A stretch of 25,748 nucleotides of DNA, from NCBI GenBank assembly GCA_964213355.1, contig CAXOVY010000004.1, positions 1 to 25,748 on the forward strand. The letters run 5' to 3'. The position numbers and the translations under genes are program-made. Below the pieces are notes generated by a model. That model was not told the origin of the DNA, did no database searches, and was given only the letters and a program-made list of their open reading frames with translations. Positions 1-8,455 of the stretch are shown piece after piece. The stretch's first letter is position 1. Each line of letters starts with the position of its first letter. The DNA comes from JBAXAM01 sp964213355. GTDB taxonomy: Bacteria; Pseudomonadota; Gammaproteobacteria; UBA9339.

Positions 1-500
1 TTATAAAATATACAGCAGCTCTACGCTTAGGTCTTTCTGATGCAGAATCCATTTTGAGAAGATTTAACCGCTTCAATCGCCAACATCCCACCTATAAGGC
101 TTTAGCAGAGCTTGGAAAAGCTATTAAAACTATATTCTTGTGCCTGTATCTGCATAATGAAGAACTACGCCAAGAAATTCAAGAAGGCCTAAATGTTATA
201 GAGAACTGGAATTGGGTTAATGGGTTTATTTTCTATGGCAATGGTGGAGTAATAGCTACCAATTTTAAGGATAGCCTAGAATTAGCTATGCTTAGTTTGC
301 ACTTACTACAATTTTGTCTTGTGTATATCAATTCCCTAATGATTCAACAGATACTTGCTCAAGAACATTGGCGGAATCGATTAACATTAGAAGATAAACG
401 CGCCTTAACGCCATTGCTTTACGTGCATATAAACCCCTACGGGCTTTTCTTTTTGGATATGCATAAACGTATACCCCTAGAACTTAAAAGGGCGGCATAA
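1..500 (+). CDS. tnpA: Tn3-family transposase, C-terminal part (5' end outside window)
   Basis: This is the C-terminal portion of a Tn3-family DDE transposase, which cuts and joins transposon ends during replicative transposition. The frame is open from base 3 to the left edge, so the gene begins outside the window; the TTG at 54 is internal. Upstream codons read YTAALRLGLSDAESILRRF, and then come family hallmarks: HPTYKALAELGKAIKTIFL, the GLNVIENWNWVNGFIFYG block with its catalytic-region Glu, and a terminal LTPLLYVHINPYGLFFLDM. The C terminus has the expected family length. Whether the rest is intact cannot be seen. The broken recombinase immediately downstream suggests a decaying transposon. 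Confidence 0.9.
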   Translation, partial: IKYTAALRLGLSDAESILRRFNRFNRQHPTYKALAELGKAIKTIFLCLYLHNEELRQEIQEGLNVIENWNWVNGFIFYGNGGVIATNFKDSLELAMLSLHLLQFCLVYINSLMIQQILAQEHWRNRLTLEDKRALTPLLYVHINPYGLFFLDMHKRIPLELKRAA

Positions 501-1204
501 TGTCTAAAAGGAAGCCAGCGAAGAAAATAGCGAAGTTCTTTGCTAAACACATAAGAAAAGAACGTCCGGACTATTTATATTGAAAAGGGGTCTTTCGTCA
601 ATTAATACATGAGCTGAATATTAAGGTTCCTACAAAACCCAAACGGCTACACTATGTACCGAGTGAAGAGGAAAAGAAGTTATATTATAAGAACGTTTGG
701 CAAACTCGAAATAAACAGCATATGGTACTTATTAAAATTTTATTGTATACTGGACTAAGAGTTAGAGAGATCATTAATGTTAAGATTGACGATGTTGATT
801 TAGAAGCTTGCCAAGTTCATGTACAAAAAGGTAAGGGAGATAAAGGAAGAAAAGTTCCCTTTCCATCAACATTTAAGGAAGTTTTAGCTTTACACATAGA
901 TTCTGTACGCAAAAAAGGAGCTGGATATTTATTTGAATCATCATGGAAACGCCCTTATACTACAAGGGGTATACGCAAAATACTGAATAGATATACATAA
1001 GAAGCGGGTATGAAGATATCTATATCTCCTCATAAATTACGTAACTTTTTATTTACTTTGCTTAAGAAACAGGGTATTGATGATGCATTGATTCTGCCTT
1101 ATTCAGGACATGAGAGCAGGCAATAGTTGGAAGTATACTCGAAACTGTATATAGGAGAGGCGCAGAAGGAATATAACAATGTTATAGATATATTTCAGAT
1201 TTAG
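500..1204 (+). pseudogene. Tyrosine recombinase/integrase with three in-frame stops
   Basis: Reading one frame from the ATG at 500, which overlaps the transposase stop, to TAG at 1202-1204 gives a near-complete phage-integrase-family recombinase of about 234 codons. It is interrupted by TGA (581-583), TAA (998-1000) and TAG (1124-1126). Catalytic landmarks survive: Arg in TGLRVREI, His-x-x-Arg in SPHKLRNFLF, His in SGHESRQ, and the Tyr nucleophile in LEVYSKLYIG. The order is an N-terminal SAM-like segment (about residues 1-60), then the catalytic domain (about 75-230). No indel is visible; all damage is nonsense. Tandem placement after a Tn3-type tnpA suggests it was the transposon's resolvase or an associated recombinase. 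It is very likely inactive unless read through. Confidence 0.88.
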
Positions 1205-1599
1205 CAACAGTTGGAGTAGAGTGGGAAACTTTTACACAAACATGGACTATAAATTGGGGTTTGAAATAGCAGAAAACAGGGTTTGTTGCAAGTACTATTT
1301 AGAAAAGAGAACTTTTGTTGTCCGGAAAATGCCTCTATCGTCACACTAGGCCTAGTTTGTAAGCTTGTCCCACTGATTAGTAGGCTCTATATTTAGATTC
1401 ATCGTGTCGGTCATAAATTCCTCTTATCTATAAAACAATGTTTAATAAAACTATATAGCCACATGCTATACAGTGCTTCATAATGACTGCTTAATATTTG
1501 TCCATTGTCTTTCTTTAGATAAAAGAAAGTTCAGACACAACTAAATCCGTTCAATTCTTACTCGCAAAGAGCAAGAAAAGTTATCGAATCACGGGAAGA

Positions 1600-1628
1600 A
1601 GTGTATCATAAAAAGATTTAAAAGTCAA
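1600..1628 (-). promoter_or_regulatory. Predicted sigma70-type promoter, minus strand
   Basis: On the minus strand there is a -35 TTGACT (1623-1628), a 17-bp spacer and a -10 TACACT (1600-1605). It reads leftward toward the decayed 20-codon ORF at 1352-1414 and past a CTTTCTTTT/AAAGAAAG hairpin near 1513-1533. It is probably the promoter of a gene that has since eroded. Confidence 0.4.
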
Positions 1629-1828
1629 GGGGTTGAAGAGAATAAGTCAAAAAATTTTCCCAGCTAATAGTTCCTGCTCGAAAATCACACGGAACTTTTA
1701 AGCGTTTTAGCAGCATGAAGTGGCCCCTGGTCGCACGTACCTTCACACTGGGCCCGCTAATAAAAATTATCCTTGCGCAAAAAATATTACGCTCTCGCTC
1801 TCAAGATATAAAAGAGCTAATTTTATAA

Positions 1829-1868
1829 TGTCAGAATTTTAGACATTGAAATGTCGGAAATTTTGACA
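1829..1868. repeat. Two tandem 17-bp dyads, res/operator-like
   Basis: TGTCAGAATTTTAGACA (1829-1845) and TGTCGGAAATTTTGACA (1852-1868) are two imperfect palindromes of the form TGTCnGAAnTTTnGACA, with centres 23 bp apart. TGTC...GACA half-sites are typical of serine-resolvase res subsites of Tn3-family elements, but a repressor operator is equally possible. No resolvase gene is present in the window. Confidence 0.5.
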
Positions 1869-1931
1869 CAATCAAAAAGCCGCACCCTGTCCTTAATTAG
1901 GAAAGGAGATGCTAACCAAGTTTATTAAGGA

Positions 1932-1972
1932 AAGTAGCAAACTAGCGGGACGCAATTTCCGGGTTGCTACTT
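1932..1972. repeat. Inverted repeat (9-bp arms) downstream of the scaffold-like gene
   Basis: AAGTAGCAA (1932-1940) and TTGCTACTT (1964-1972) can form a stem 3' of the minus-strand gene ending at 2006. No strong U-run follows on the minus strand, so it is at best a weak terminator or a 3' processing structure. Confidence 0.35.
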
Positions 1973-2005
1973 CGAGCGCGGCAGAATGATACTACTACAG
2001 GAGCA

Positions 2006-2842
2006 TCAGGAATGTCCACTCTGTAACATCTGTCCAATTAGCTTATCAGCTCTTTGAGTAAAATCTCGGTCTTTACCCCATCTAGGATCGCGTATTAACT
2101 CCTCTGCCTGGTCTCTGGTCGATATGATGGTCTCAGCACTGCTTGTTGGTATTCTCGTTCTATTGGTTAATTTAGAGGCTATGCCTTCTAGGTTAACATA
2201 GTCGTCATAAGATCTGATGGAGCTTTTTAACCAAGCGGCGGTATTAGCACCAAAGTTATCTAAAAACTTAGTCTCCAGCTCTTTTAGCTTAGTTATCCCA
2301 CCAATCTTTTTTAATTCCTCTTTTTGCTTTTGCAGCTGATTGACTTGTTCTTTTTCCGCTTCTATTTCCCTGGTTTTGTTATAAACAGCAAATAGCTCAT
2401 TAAAACCCTCCTGATTTAAACCTATCTTTTTACCAGTATCTTTAAGTCCCGCAGCAAATACATTGTCCTTGGCATTATCATTTTCTTCGTATTGCTCAGG
2501 AGCGCCAGAAAATCCTTTAATCCTTTCTGAATATTCGGTTAGCTTCTTTTGAGATTCATTATAAGCACGAGCTTGCTCAGTAACGTTCTTGAAGGTTTTG
2601 TGATTAAACCACTCTGGAGGCGTACCATTGCCTCTTATTTTTTCATCATAGTACCACTCGGCTAATGCTTGAGAATCTTCTCTAGCAGCATTAGCAAGCT
2701 CTTTTTGTTCGCTCCCAGAAAACGGTATTGACTGCTGGTTTTCACCGTCTGCAATATCAAACAACGTATTGGTTTCAACAGACTTATTTGCCGTCTCGAC
2801 CGCTGCTTCGTTAGTTGCCTCATTTGTTATAGTATCTACCAT
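2006..2842 (-). CDS. Scaffold-like phage capsid assembly protein
   Basis: A 278-residue, highly charged protein with an acidic, low-complexity N terminus (about 1-60) and Lys/Glu-rich helical, probably coiled-coil segments (about 90-190). This fits podoviral scaffolding proteins, which line the procapsid interior and are lost on maturation. The assignment rests mainly on position: it is the second gene after the T7-like portal, where scaffold normally precedes the major capsid gene. AGGTGA lies just upstream of the ATG. No capsid gene follows in the window. It has no recognisable catalytic motif, so an internal virion protein is the alternative. Confidence 0.55.
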   Translation of the reverse strand: MVDTITNEATNEAAVETANKSVETNTLFDIADGENQQSIPFSGSEQKELANAAREDSQALAEWYYDEKIRGNGTPPEWFNHKTFKNVTEQARAYNESQKKLTEYSERIKGFSGAPEQYEENDNAKDNVFAAGLKDTGKKIGLNQEGFNELFAVYNKTREIEAEKEQVNQLQKQKEELKKIGGITKLKELETKFLDNFGANTAAWLKSSIRSYDDYVNLEGIASKLTNRTRIPTSSAETIISTRDQAEELIRDPRWGKDRDFTQRADKLIGQMLQSGHS

Positions 2843-2851
2843 ATCTCACCT

Positions 2852-3184
2852 TTAGTTTTTATGTTTACTTTTTTCTTCAATTTTTGCTTTCTCGCTTTTA
2901 ATTACGTAAGGATAAAGCTCTGCAAAATAACTCATCTGCCTTATCACATTGTTCTCGCCAGCGGTATAATACGCATAAGCGGCGTCTTTATCTGGGCTGG
3001 CGGTTTCTCTTCGCAGCACCATCTTTTCTTTCATTAGGTCTAAAAATCTTTTACCATCCTTATTAATCACAAACAGTTTGTTTGCCAAATAAAGCAATTC
3101 AAGATCGAGATTATAATTTTTTTCATTTGCGATTTTATCTAGCTCTTTCGCAATTTCTTGATCAAGTTTAAATATTGACTCCAT
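2852..3184 (-). CDS. Small phage protein between portal and scaffold-like genes, unknown function
   Basis: A 110-residue soluble, mostly helical charged protein with no signal peptide, membrane segment or recognised motif. A strong AGGAGG sits 5-6 nt before the ATG, 8 bp after the portal stop and 9 bp before the next gene, so it is clearly part of the morphogenesis operon. Podoviruses often keep a small gene here with a head-assembly role, but nothing in the sequence identifies this one. Confidence 0.75.
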   Translation of the reverse strand: MESIFKLDQEIAKELDKIANEKNYNLDLELLYLANKLFVINKDGKRFLDLMKEKMVLRRETASPDKDAAYAYYTAGENNVIRQMSYFAELYPYVIKSEKAKIEEKSKHKN

Positions 3185-3192
3185 ATATCCTC

Positions 3193-4830
3193 CTATCTAC
3201 CAACTTCTATGCTGTGCAGTTGCGCTATTTGCGGCTGCTGCAGCGGTAATGCTTGCGGCTCTGGCGGCTGCTCTTGTTTTTGTAGTGCCGCTTTCATATT
3301 TTCAAATTCTTTTTTGATTGTTGCTGGACTATTAACCAGCTCTAGTGCAACCCCTTTTTTGTTTGCCAACCACATTGGTATCTCTGGCATATTCAAAGCC
3401 AACATCGCATTACCCTGAAATAGCTGCACGTTCATAGCAATAAAGCTTAATACTGTGTCTACATCGTGCTGCTTCTGTAACTCTGCTAGCGGCGAGTCGT
3501 ACTCAATATTAATGAATTGGTTATTTATTTTGAGTACTACATACTGTCCAAGATCAATCAGATCCGGCAATTTTCCTTTGCGCCTTAATATCTTTAGGCA
3601 GGCAGTTAAGAAAGGTTTTATAAACTCCTGGGCAAACCTGCCTATTGCTCCACCAATCCTTCTGGTAAATTCCTGCTGTCTTATGGACACCTCGGTTGCC
3701 GTCATGTTCGGCGTACGCATATTGCTATCTATCCAGCTGGATAAAAATATATCCTTGATGGTTTTTTGCAGCTCAGCAATTGATAGCCTTGAAAACCTGG
3801 ACTCATTGGGCAACGGGAAAGGCATAACGCTCGGCGCCCCACTGCTTAGATCTACTGGGAAAAAGGTGCCAGGTTCAAGATTAAAGGTGCTGGGATTAAT
3901 CTGCAGCTTTTTAGGGTCATATAAATAGGGCGACTGGGTTTTGAACTGTAATGCCTGTAAATCAAGCTCGGCTATTTCATTTACTACCTTGATAAAGCTT
4001 AAAGCAAATTCAGCTAAACCGTGTCCAAGCGGATCGCCAGGACTACGAGAATAACGAAAACCGATAAACGGGCAATAGTCGCGCCACTCATGAAAGATCT
4101 CTTTCTGGCTTTCCTGCTCTTGGATATAGTAATAATATGCATTGGGGTCTTTACCATCATGTTCTTTGTCTGCTTTTTCTGGATAATAAATAGAACCTTC
4201 TATCAGCTCAAACTCTTTGTCTTGATTTTCTTCCTGTCCCATGCGTTCATTAAGTTCAGCCTCTGGCCAGTTTCGAAGTATTTGTCTCTTCGTCAGTTTT
4301 TGTACGCGCCAAAAGTTTTCTAAATTATCAAACCTTCCCTCTTCAAAGCAGATATCATCAATTGGTACAGAATGAACATCTATTATTGAGGAGTCATTAG
4401 TCTCATTAATTAAAATCACTCCCGTACCGACACAAAAATCCAGCAGAGCCTCGTGAATCGCCAAGCTAAAGTTGGAAGAGTTGATACACTGAAAAACCGT
4501 CTCGGTCATTTTTTGAAACTTTTCGTCAATACCTTTGATATCTCCACCCATTGCCTCCAGTTCTTCCGTAAGCATTATTCCACGAGTTAGATTAGCCCAA
4601 CGATGATGCGGGGGTAGCATAATAGTCTGAAAATTATTAGCAAAATCATGTGCGGCTACTACTGCAGTCATATCCCAAACCGCTGTAGAGTTTGGAGCTT
4701 GTCCGCGAGTGTTAAAATAATTTTTGTAGGGAAAAACCAATTTATAAGTAGGGGCTAACTTCGCACGCCATATACTCGATTTTTCTTTTGCTTTATTAAA
4801 TCTTACATAGCGGTCTTTAGCTGATTCCAT
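3193..4830 (-). CDS. Head-to-tail connector (portal) protein, T7-like podovirus type
   Basis: A 545-residue protein resembling the bacteriophage head-to-tail connecting family of T7-like podoviruses. The family's dodecameric ring forms the DNA entry channel and docks the terminase and the short tail. N-terminal landmarks are the block around SIWRAKLAPTYKLVFPYKNY and the FANNFQTIMLPPHHRWANL segment (about residues 60-85), followed by a long alpha/beta core. The Gln/Pro-rich C terminus (about 515-545) is likely disordered. The length matches the family (about 500-560). The start at 4830 follows GAGGA and overlaps the preceding gene by 14 nt, so translation is probably coupled. It is the best evidence that this element is a podovirus. 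Confidence 0.85.
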   Translation of the reverse strand: MESAKDRYVRFNKAKEKSSIWRAKLAPTYKLVFPYKNYFNTRGQAPNSTAVWDMTAVVAAHDFANNFQTIMLPPHHRWANLTRGIMLTEELEAMGGDIKGIDEKFQKMTETVFQCINSSNFSLAIHEALLDFCVGTGVILINETNDSSIIDVHSVPIDDICFEEGRFDNLENFWRVQKLTKRQILRNWPEAELNERMGQEENQDKEFELIEGSIYYPEKADKEHDGKDPNAYYYYIQEQESQKEIFHEWRDYCPFIGFRYSRSPGDPLGHGLAEFALSFIKVVNEIAELDLQALQFKTQSPYLYDPKKLQINPSTFNLEPGTFFPVDLSSGAPSVMPFPLPNESRFSRLSIAELQKTIKDIFLSSWIDSNMRTPNMTATEVSIRQQEFTRRIGGAIGRFAQEFIKPFLTACLKILRRKGKLPDLIDLGQYVVLKINNQFINIEYDSPLAELQKQHDVDTVLSFIAMNVQLFQGNAMLALNMPEIPMWLANKKGVALELVNSPATIKKEFENMKAALQKQEQPPEPQALPLQQPQIAQLHSIEVGR

Positions 4831-6316
4831 TTGATTCCTCTTTTTTAAACGCTTCTAATAACTCTTTTTCTTCTGGCAGCAATCTCTTTTTGAGCATACT
4901 GCGAATGGGAATGTCATCCTCCTGCTCCGATTCGTAATACCGATATTGCCTAATCGCCTTTTCTCGTCTCTTTATTACTTCGTCATCAAACTTAATCTGA
5001 TCATCTAAATTTTTAGTCCAGCGGTAGTTTTGGTGAAACGCTATTTTGATCTCTGGGTAAAAGCGAGAATATTTTATATAGACCTCTTTTAAGCCAAGCT
5101 CATCGCTATAGAGCATAGATAGACTATCTTTAGTAACTAGGTACCGCGCCTCGCCAAAACCGCCCTTAGTAACCAATATCTTGCCATTATTTGCATCCAA
5201 TAGACCCAGCATAGCTTCTTCAAAGTTTTTTGCTTTCATATCTCCAGCGGCAATATCATTTTCTAGTTTCTTGGAACCAGCTGTAGAGAAAGGCGTTAGC
5301 CTTACAAAGATATCCCAATAATTCCTCATTAAAAAATCTCTAAAAATATTCTGGACACCTTCCGGAAGATCAATGTGCTGATAAGCTTTAAAAGCTACGC
5401 CAGTCATAGTTCCCTGTTGTGGATAATATGGACTAAGTAAAAACCTTTGCGGCTCTATCTCGCTATATCCAATGCCAGGTACAGAGTATGCAATATCATT
5501 TGCCAGCTGTCCCTTTCCTTCAGTTATGGGCGGTTTTACCATCTCTTTCTTAATTGCCTCAAATAGCTTTATCTCCTCAAGAAAAATAAAAATCTCTGTA
5601 ATCTCTTTCATCAGTTCTTTTTTATTAGAATAATCGTTAGTGTCCTCTTCTAAATATCGCCGAAACTGTTCTGCCGTCTCCTTTGGCAAAGCTCTTACAT
5701 ATTTTCTCACCCAATCAAGCATTACATCAATATCATCCCACATCTTGAGGTAAGTATAATAATTTACTTCATCGTATTTCTTCCATAAGACCCCTCCTCC
5801 TTCATATTCGTACTTAATCTCATTCCATTTAACTCCAGACTCAACCATTAGTTCATACTTCTTGCTTTTATCCTCAAGCATCTTTTGCTCTAAAAATTCA
5901 CGGCTAAATTGTCGCAGCACCAAATAGTCCATCGCTTTATCCATAAGCTTCACTCTTTCCATATCGCCTGGATATGCTCCTGCAAAAACCCCAAAAGACT
6001 CAGTAATCCCCCTGGCATTACGGTTACGATAATAACGCGCTCTAATGCTCGCAGGAGTTGCTTTGAAACGTTTTGTAAGAATTGACTCTGCTTTTTGATA
6101 TTCTGGAGCTTCATCAGCCGAACCCATATTAATCAATAATGCGTTTAATTTGTAAGAACCTAATGTTTCCAGCTCTTCAACGCTTAATCTTCTTAATATC
6201 GCTTTTCGTTCTTCTTCGGTTAACTCTCTTTTTGCAAGACTACCAAACTCAATAGAATTCATACCCTTTAATTCTTCAAAGCTTGCTGTCCGAACATCAA
6301 TATTTTTAGCGGTCAT
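4817..6316 (-). CDS. Unrecognised ~500-aa phage structural-module protein
   Basis: I do not recognise this 499-residue protein. It is soluble, Lys/Glu-rich and largely helical in its first 270 residues, with an IxxRTASFEELKGMNS opening. A more mixed segment follows (about 270-430; SVPGIGYSEIEPQRFLLSPYYPQQG, then MTGVAFKAYQHIDLPEGVQ), and the C terminus is charged. No Walker A/B, nuclease or peptidase motif is visible, so it is not the missing large terminase. The start overlaps the previous stop as ATGA, and the portal gene begins 14 nt inside its 3' end. This tight coupling implies a virion assembly or internal protein. Confidence 0.8.
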   Translation of the reverse strand: MTAKNIDVRTASFEELKGMNSIEFGSLAKRELTEEERKAILRRLSVEELETLGSYKLNALLINMGSADEAPEYQKAESILTKRFKATPASIRARYYRNRNARGITESFGVFAGAYPGDMERVKLMDKAMDYLVLRQFSREFLEQKMLEDKSKKYELMVESGVKWNEIKYEYEGGGVLWKKYDEVNYYTYLKMWDDIDVMLDWVRKYVRALPKETAEQFRRYLEEDTNDYSNKKELMKEITEIFIFLEEIKLFEAIKKEMVKPPITEGKGQLANDIAYSVPGIGYSEIEPQRFLLSPYYPQQGTMTGVAFKAYQHIDLPEGVQNIFRDFLMRNYWDIFVRLTPFSTAGSKKLENDIAAGDMKAKNFEEAMLGLLDANNGKILVTKGGFGEARYLVTKDSLSMLYSDELGLKEVYIKYSRFYPEIKIAFHQNYRWTKNLDDQIKFDDEVIKRREKAIRQYRYYESEQEDDIPIRSMLKKRLLPEEKELLEAFKKEESNGIS

Positions 6317-7842
6317 AACTCACTTTTTTTATCTTCATTGATCTTAGCTTTTTCCTGATCTACTGCCTGCTTTAACCCCGCAAGTATTTCTATTTCGTAA
6401 TAGTCCTCAAGAATTTTTAACATGGACAAAATATCAACTCCTTCGGTAGACTCATGTCCCAAGGGCATTTTTATTCCTATTTTTGCAGCATCTATTAAAG
6501 TCTCTCTAATTTCTCTCCATTCTTTTAATGTAACAATAGAAATATTTAGCAATCTATGCAGCAATATCTTTTTTACATCAGGAAAACTTGCTTCGGGTTT
6601 GGTTTCGTCTAACAATAGTTCTGTAAGTTTTACTGGATCGTTCCATATTTGCTTTATTAGCTCTTCTCCAACTTTTTCTTTGATAAATAAAAAGTTCTTG
6701 TCGCCAGTAAAATTCTCTTCTATAGATAGTTCAGAACTTGGAAATGATGCTACTTCAATGGATTTTTCGTACTCGGATAATAACGCTGGAAATTCTTCGT
6801 CTTGTTGTTTGCGATATATCGCCCATAGTTGATTAACATGGTTGTTAATATCACCCACTAATTGTTGTATTTTAGCACTTCTGGCTGCGTTTATAGCATT
6901 AACCTGATTATTATAAGCCGCTCTTTCTCTTCTCTTTCTAGCTATAAACTCTAAGTATTTCCCGCCGTTTAATTTATATATATCTTGGTACTTACCCTCA
7001 TAGCTTCCACTAATCAAAGTCCTAGAGTATTGTTCTAATGCTTCTATGCTTTGCCCATTAAATGCAAACTCCCAACCTTCTTTATCTGCATAACCATATT
7101 CCCTTCTGACATCCTCATAGCTATCTTTTGGCTCTGGTGGATATGGTAATCGGCTCGGTACGAGACGATTAATATCATGCGCCATGTGACCATTAACATC
7201 TGCTAGCCCTCTATTAGCCCATATCCAACCCTTAATAAATAAATCGACATATTCCCAACGTCCGCCGCTTGCTTCATAAGCAGAGCGCGCTAACCAATCA
7301 CGGTTAATAGCGCTTAAATCAACTTTGTTATACGCTTCGCCTTTTAATTCTTCCCATTTTTTAGAATTAAAAATCTCTCTATCAAAAACTCTATCCGGCA
7401 ATTTATTCCATGGCACCAGCTCTTTTAGTCTGGCTAATGCTTGCTGGCGCATATCAGCCGTATTTGCTGGGTTTTTTATGAAGTTTGAGAGCTTAGAAGG
7501 ACTATCGTATATCCCTGCAAATTGGGCAGGAGCGTCAGGCAGTTTTGGCGCTTGCAACCCATCTGCCTTACTCATATCCTTCAAAAAAAGATAGGCATAG
7601 TAGTTAAGCTCTTTAGCCGAATCTAGGCTAGAATCGCTTATAATGCGTTTTAAATGGACTTCTGACTGAATAACACTAGTCAGCAGCTTATTAAATTTAA
7701 CAATTTCTTCTGCCAACGTTCTTAGCTTACCCAAAACCTCCCAACCAGAAAGTTCTTGCCAATAATTTGGATTAAACTTAAACGCATATTCAAAAAATCT
7801 TTTAAATTCGCTTTTAACGTGACTATTTATTAATTCGTTCAT
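6313..7842 (-). CDS. Unrecognised ~509-aa phage structural-module protein
   Basis: I do not recognise this 509-residue protein. It is helical and charged throughout, has a Pro/Ala-rich stretch near residues 98-110 (LQAPKLPDAPAQFAG), an aromatic-rich central part (about 185-260) and an acidic C-terminal third. There are no membrane segments or nucleotide-binding motifs. AAGGGGAG precedes the ATG at 7842, and the stop overlaps the next gene by 4 nt (ATGA). It sits where the large terminase is usually found but shows no ATPase or nuclease residues. Together with its 499-aa neighbour it may form a paired head or tail component. Confidence 0.8.
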   Translation of the reverse strand: MNELINSHVKSEFKRFFEYAFKFNPNYWQELSGWEVLGKLRTLAEEIVKFNKLLTSVIQSEVHLKRIISDSSLDSAKELNYYAYLFLKDMSKADGLQAPKLPDAPAQFAGIYDSPSKLSNFIKNPANTADMRQQALARLKELVPWNKLPDRVFDREIFNSKKWEELKGEAYNKVDLSAINRDWLARSAYEASGGRWEYVDLFIKGWIWANRGLADVNGHMAHDINRLVPSRLPYPPEPKDSYEDVRREYGYADKEGWEFAFNGQSIEALEQYSRTLISGSYEGKYQDIYKLNGGKYLEFIARKRRERAAYNNQVNAINAARSAKIQQLVGDINNHVNQLWAIYRKQQDEEFPALLSEYEKSIEVASFPSSELSIEENFTGDKNFLFIKEKVGEELIKQIWNDPVKLTELLLDETKPEASFPDVKKILLHRLLNISIVTLKEWREIRETLIDAAKIGIKMPLGHESTEGVDILSMLKILEDYYEIEILAGLKQAVDQEKAKINEDKKSEL

Positions 7843-7856
7843 TTACTGTCTCCCCT

Positions 7857-8027
7857 TTAATAACATTTTATTAGAACCAACTTTATGCCCTTTTTATCTT
7901 GAAAATCTTTACAAACTTTTTGTTTTTCTTTTTCGCTTTTTATAACAACCGTCTCAATACCCTCTGCTTCTCTTTGCTGCTCCATTTCCAGCTTTTCCAG
8001 CATCGTTATCACTTTTTGCTTGCCCAT
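7857..8027 (-). CDS. Small 56-aa charged protein
   Basis: A short gene fills the gap between its two neighbours. It starts 2 nt after the upstream stop region (TAAAAATG) and ends 14 bp before the next ATG. The protein begins MGKQKVITMLEKLEMEQQ and is a Lys/Glu-rich amphipathic helix with a hydrophobic C-terminal GIKLVLIKCY. No family is recognised. Support comes from its fit in a tightly packed operon and the lack of any other ORF there; the ribosome site is weak. Confidence 0.5.
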   Translation of the reverse strand: MGKQKVITMLEKLEMEQQREAEGIETVVIKSEKEKQKVCKDFQDKKGIKLVLIKCY

Positions 8028-8029
8028 TT

Positions 8030-8455
8030 TTATAGTTCATTTTTCTTGCTTTCATTATTCGTTGCGTTTTCTGATTTGTTATTGCCCAAAACAGCATTGG
8101 CAGCGTCTGTAATGTTTTGATATATCCATCCGCCCCATGTTTGATTTTCTAACTTTGTTTGATTCTGATCGTCCGCTGGAACGGGGTTTATTTGGTTCTC
8201 TGGCTCTGTCTGATTCTGATTATTGACGTTTTCTGATATTGGCTGTTCTGCTTGCTGTTCACTTAATTGGTTGACTACCGTAGGCTTTAACTCCCAAACT
8301 TTGTTTGTAGCCTCCCATCTTACCTTTTCGCCAGTAGCCTTTACTTTCCCTTCAGTTGCAAAATAACCGTAATCAACCTCATCGTTAGTAAAAGTTGTTT
8401 TACCAGTTTCAAACAAACCCAAAGCAAAAGCTATTTGCATATTGTTAAACTGCAT
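8030..8455 (-). CDS. Asn/Gln-rich phage protein, unknown function
   Basis: A 141-residue protein when started at the ATG at 8455, which has GAGG 9 nt upstream and overlaps the terminase small subunit by 11 nt. A longer form from the TTG at 8500 lacks a ribosome site. Residues 1-65 form a compact domain (MQFNNMQIAFALGLFETG...YGYFATEGKVKATGEKVRWEA). The remainder is a low-complexity N/Q/E-rich linker with NQNQTEPENQ and DDQNQTKLENQ repeats, plus a short hydrophobic patch near WGGWIYQNITDAANAVLG. It could be a virion-associated or fibre-like protein, but nothing is diagnostic. Confidence 0.7.
   Translation of the reverse strand: MQFNNMQIAFALGLFETGKTTFTNDEVDYGYFATEGKVKATGEKVRWEATNKVWELKPTVVNQLSEQQAEQPISENVNNQNQTEPENQINPVPADDQNQTKLENQTWGGWIYQNITDAANAVLGNNKSENATNNESKKNEL

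Larger units (their letters stand above)
1205..2005. other. Gene-poor segment between Tn3 debris and the phage operon
   Basis: No ORF in this 800-bp stretch is convincing on either strand. It holds a good minus-strand promoter (1600-1628), two res-like dyads (1829-1868) and a 9-bp inverted repeat (1932-1972). It also contains a 20-codon minus ORF (1352-1414) behind an AGAGGA ribosome site. That ORF begins MTDTMNLNIEPTNQWDKL and hits TAG, a second TAG two codons later and another 18 codons after that, which looks like a decayed gene start. A phage major capsid gene would be expected just downstream of the scaffold-like gene, so this segment probably replaced or deleted it. Confidence 0.5.

Noticed and set aside
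581..583. TGA in the recombinase as recoded Trp or selenocysteine
   Set aside because: Other genes in the window end normally at TGA, and the same frame also has TAA and TAG, so ordinary nonsense decay is simpler.
1693..1730. Possible Tn3-type right terminal repeat ending in CCCC
   Set aside because: Only loosely resembles known 38-bp ends (TAAGCG...CCCC), and no matching left end is in the window to pair with it.
3209..4323. Several plus-strand ORFs (69-157 codons) across the portal gene
   Set aside because: They are antisense shadows of a well-supported portal gene, with Cys/Ser/Leu-rich unnatural composition and no ribosome sites.
8030..8455. Walker A-like GLFETGKT near the N terminus of the Asn/Gln-rich protein
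   Set aside because: The protein is only 141 residues, has no Walker B or P-loop fold context, and turns into low-complexity sequence after residue 65; a chance match.
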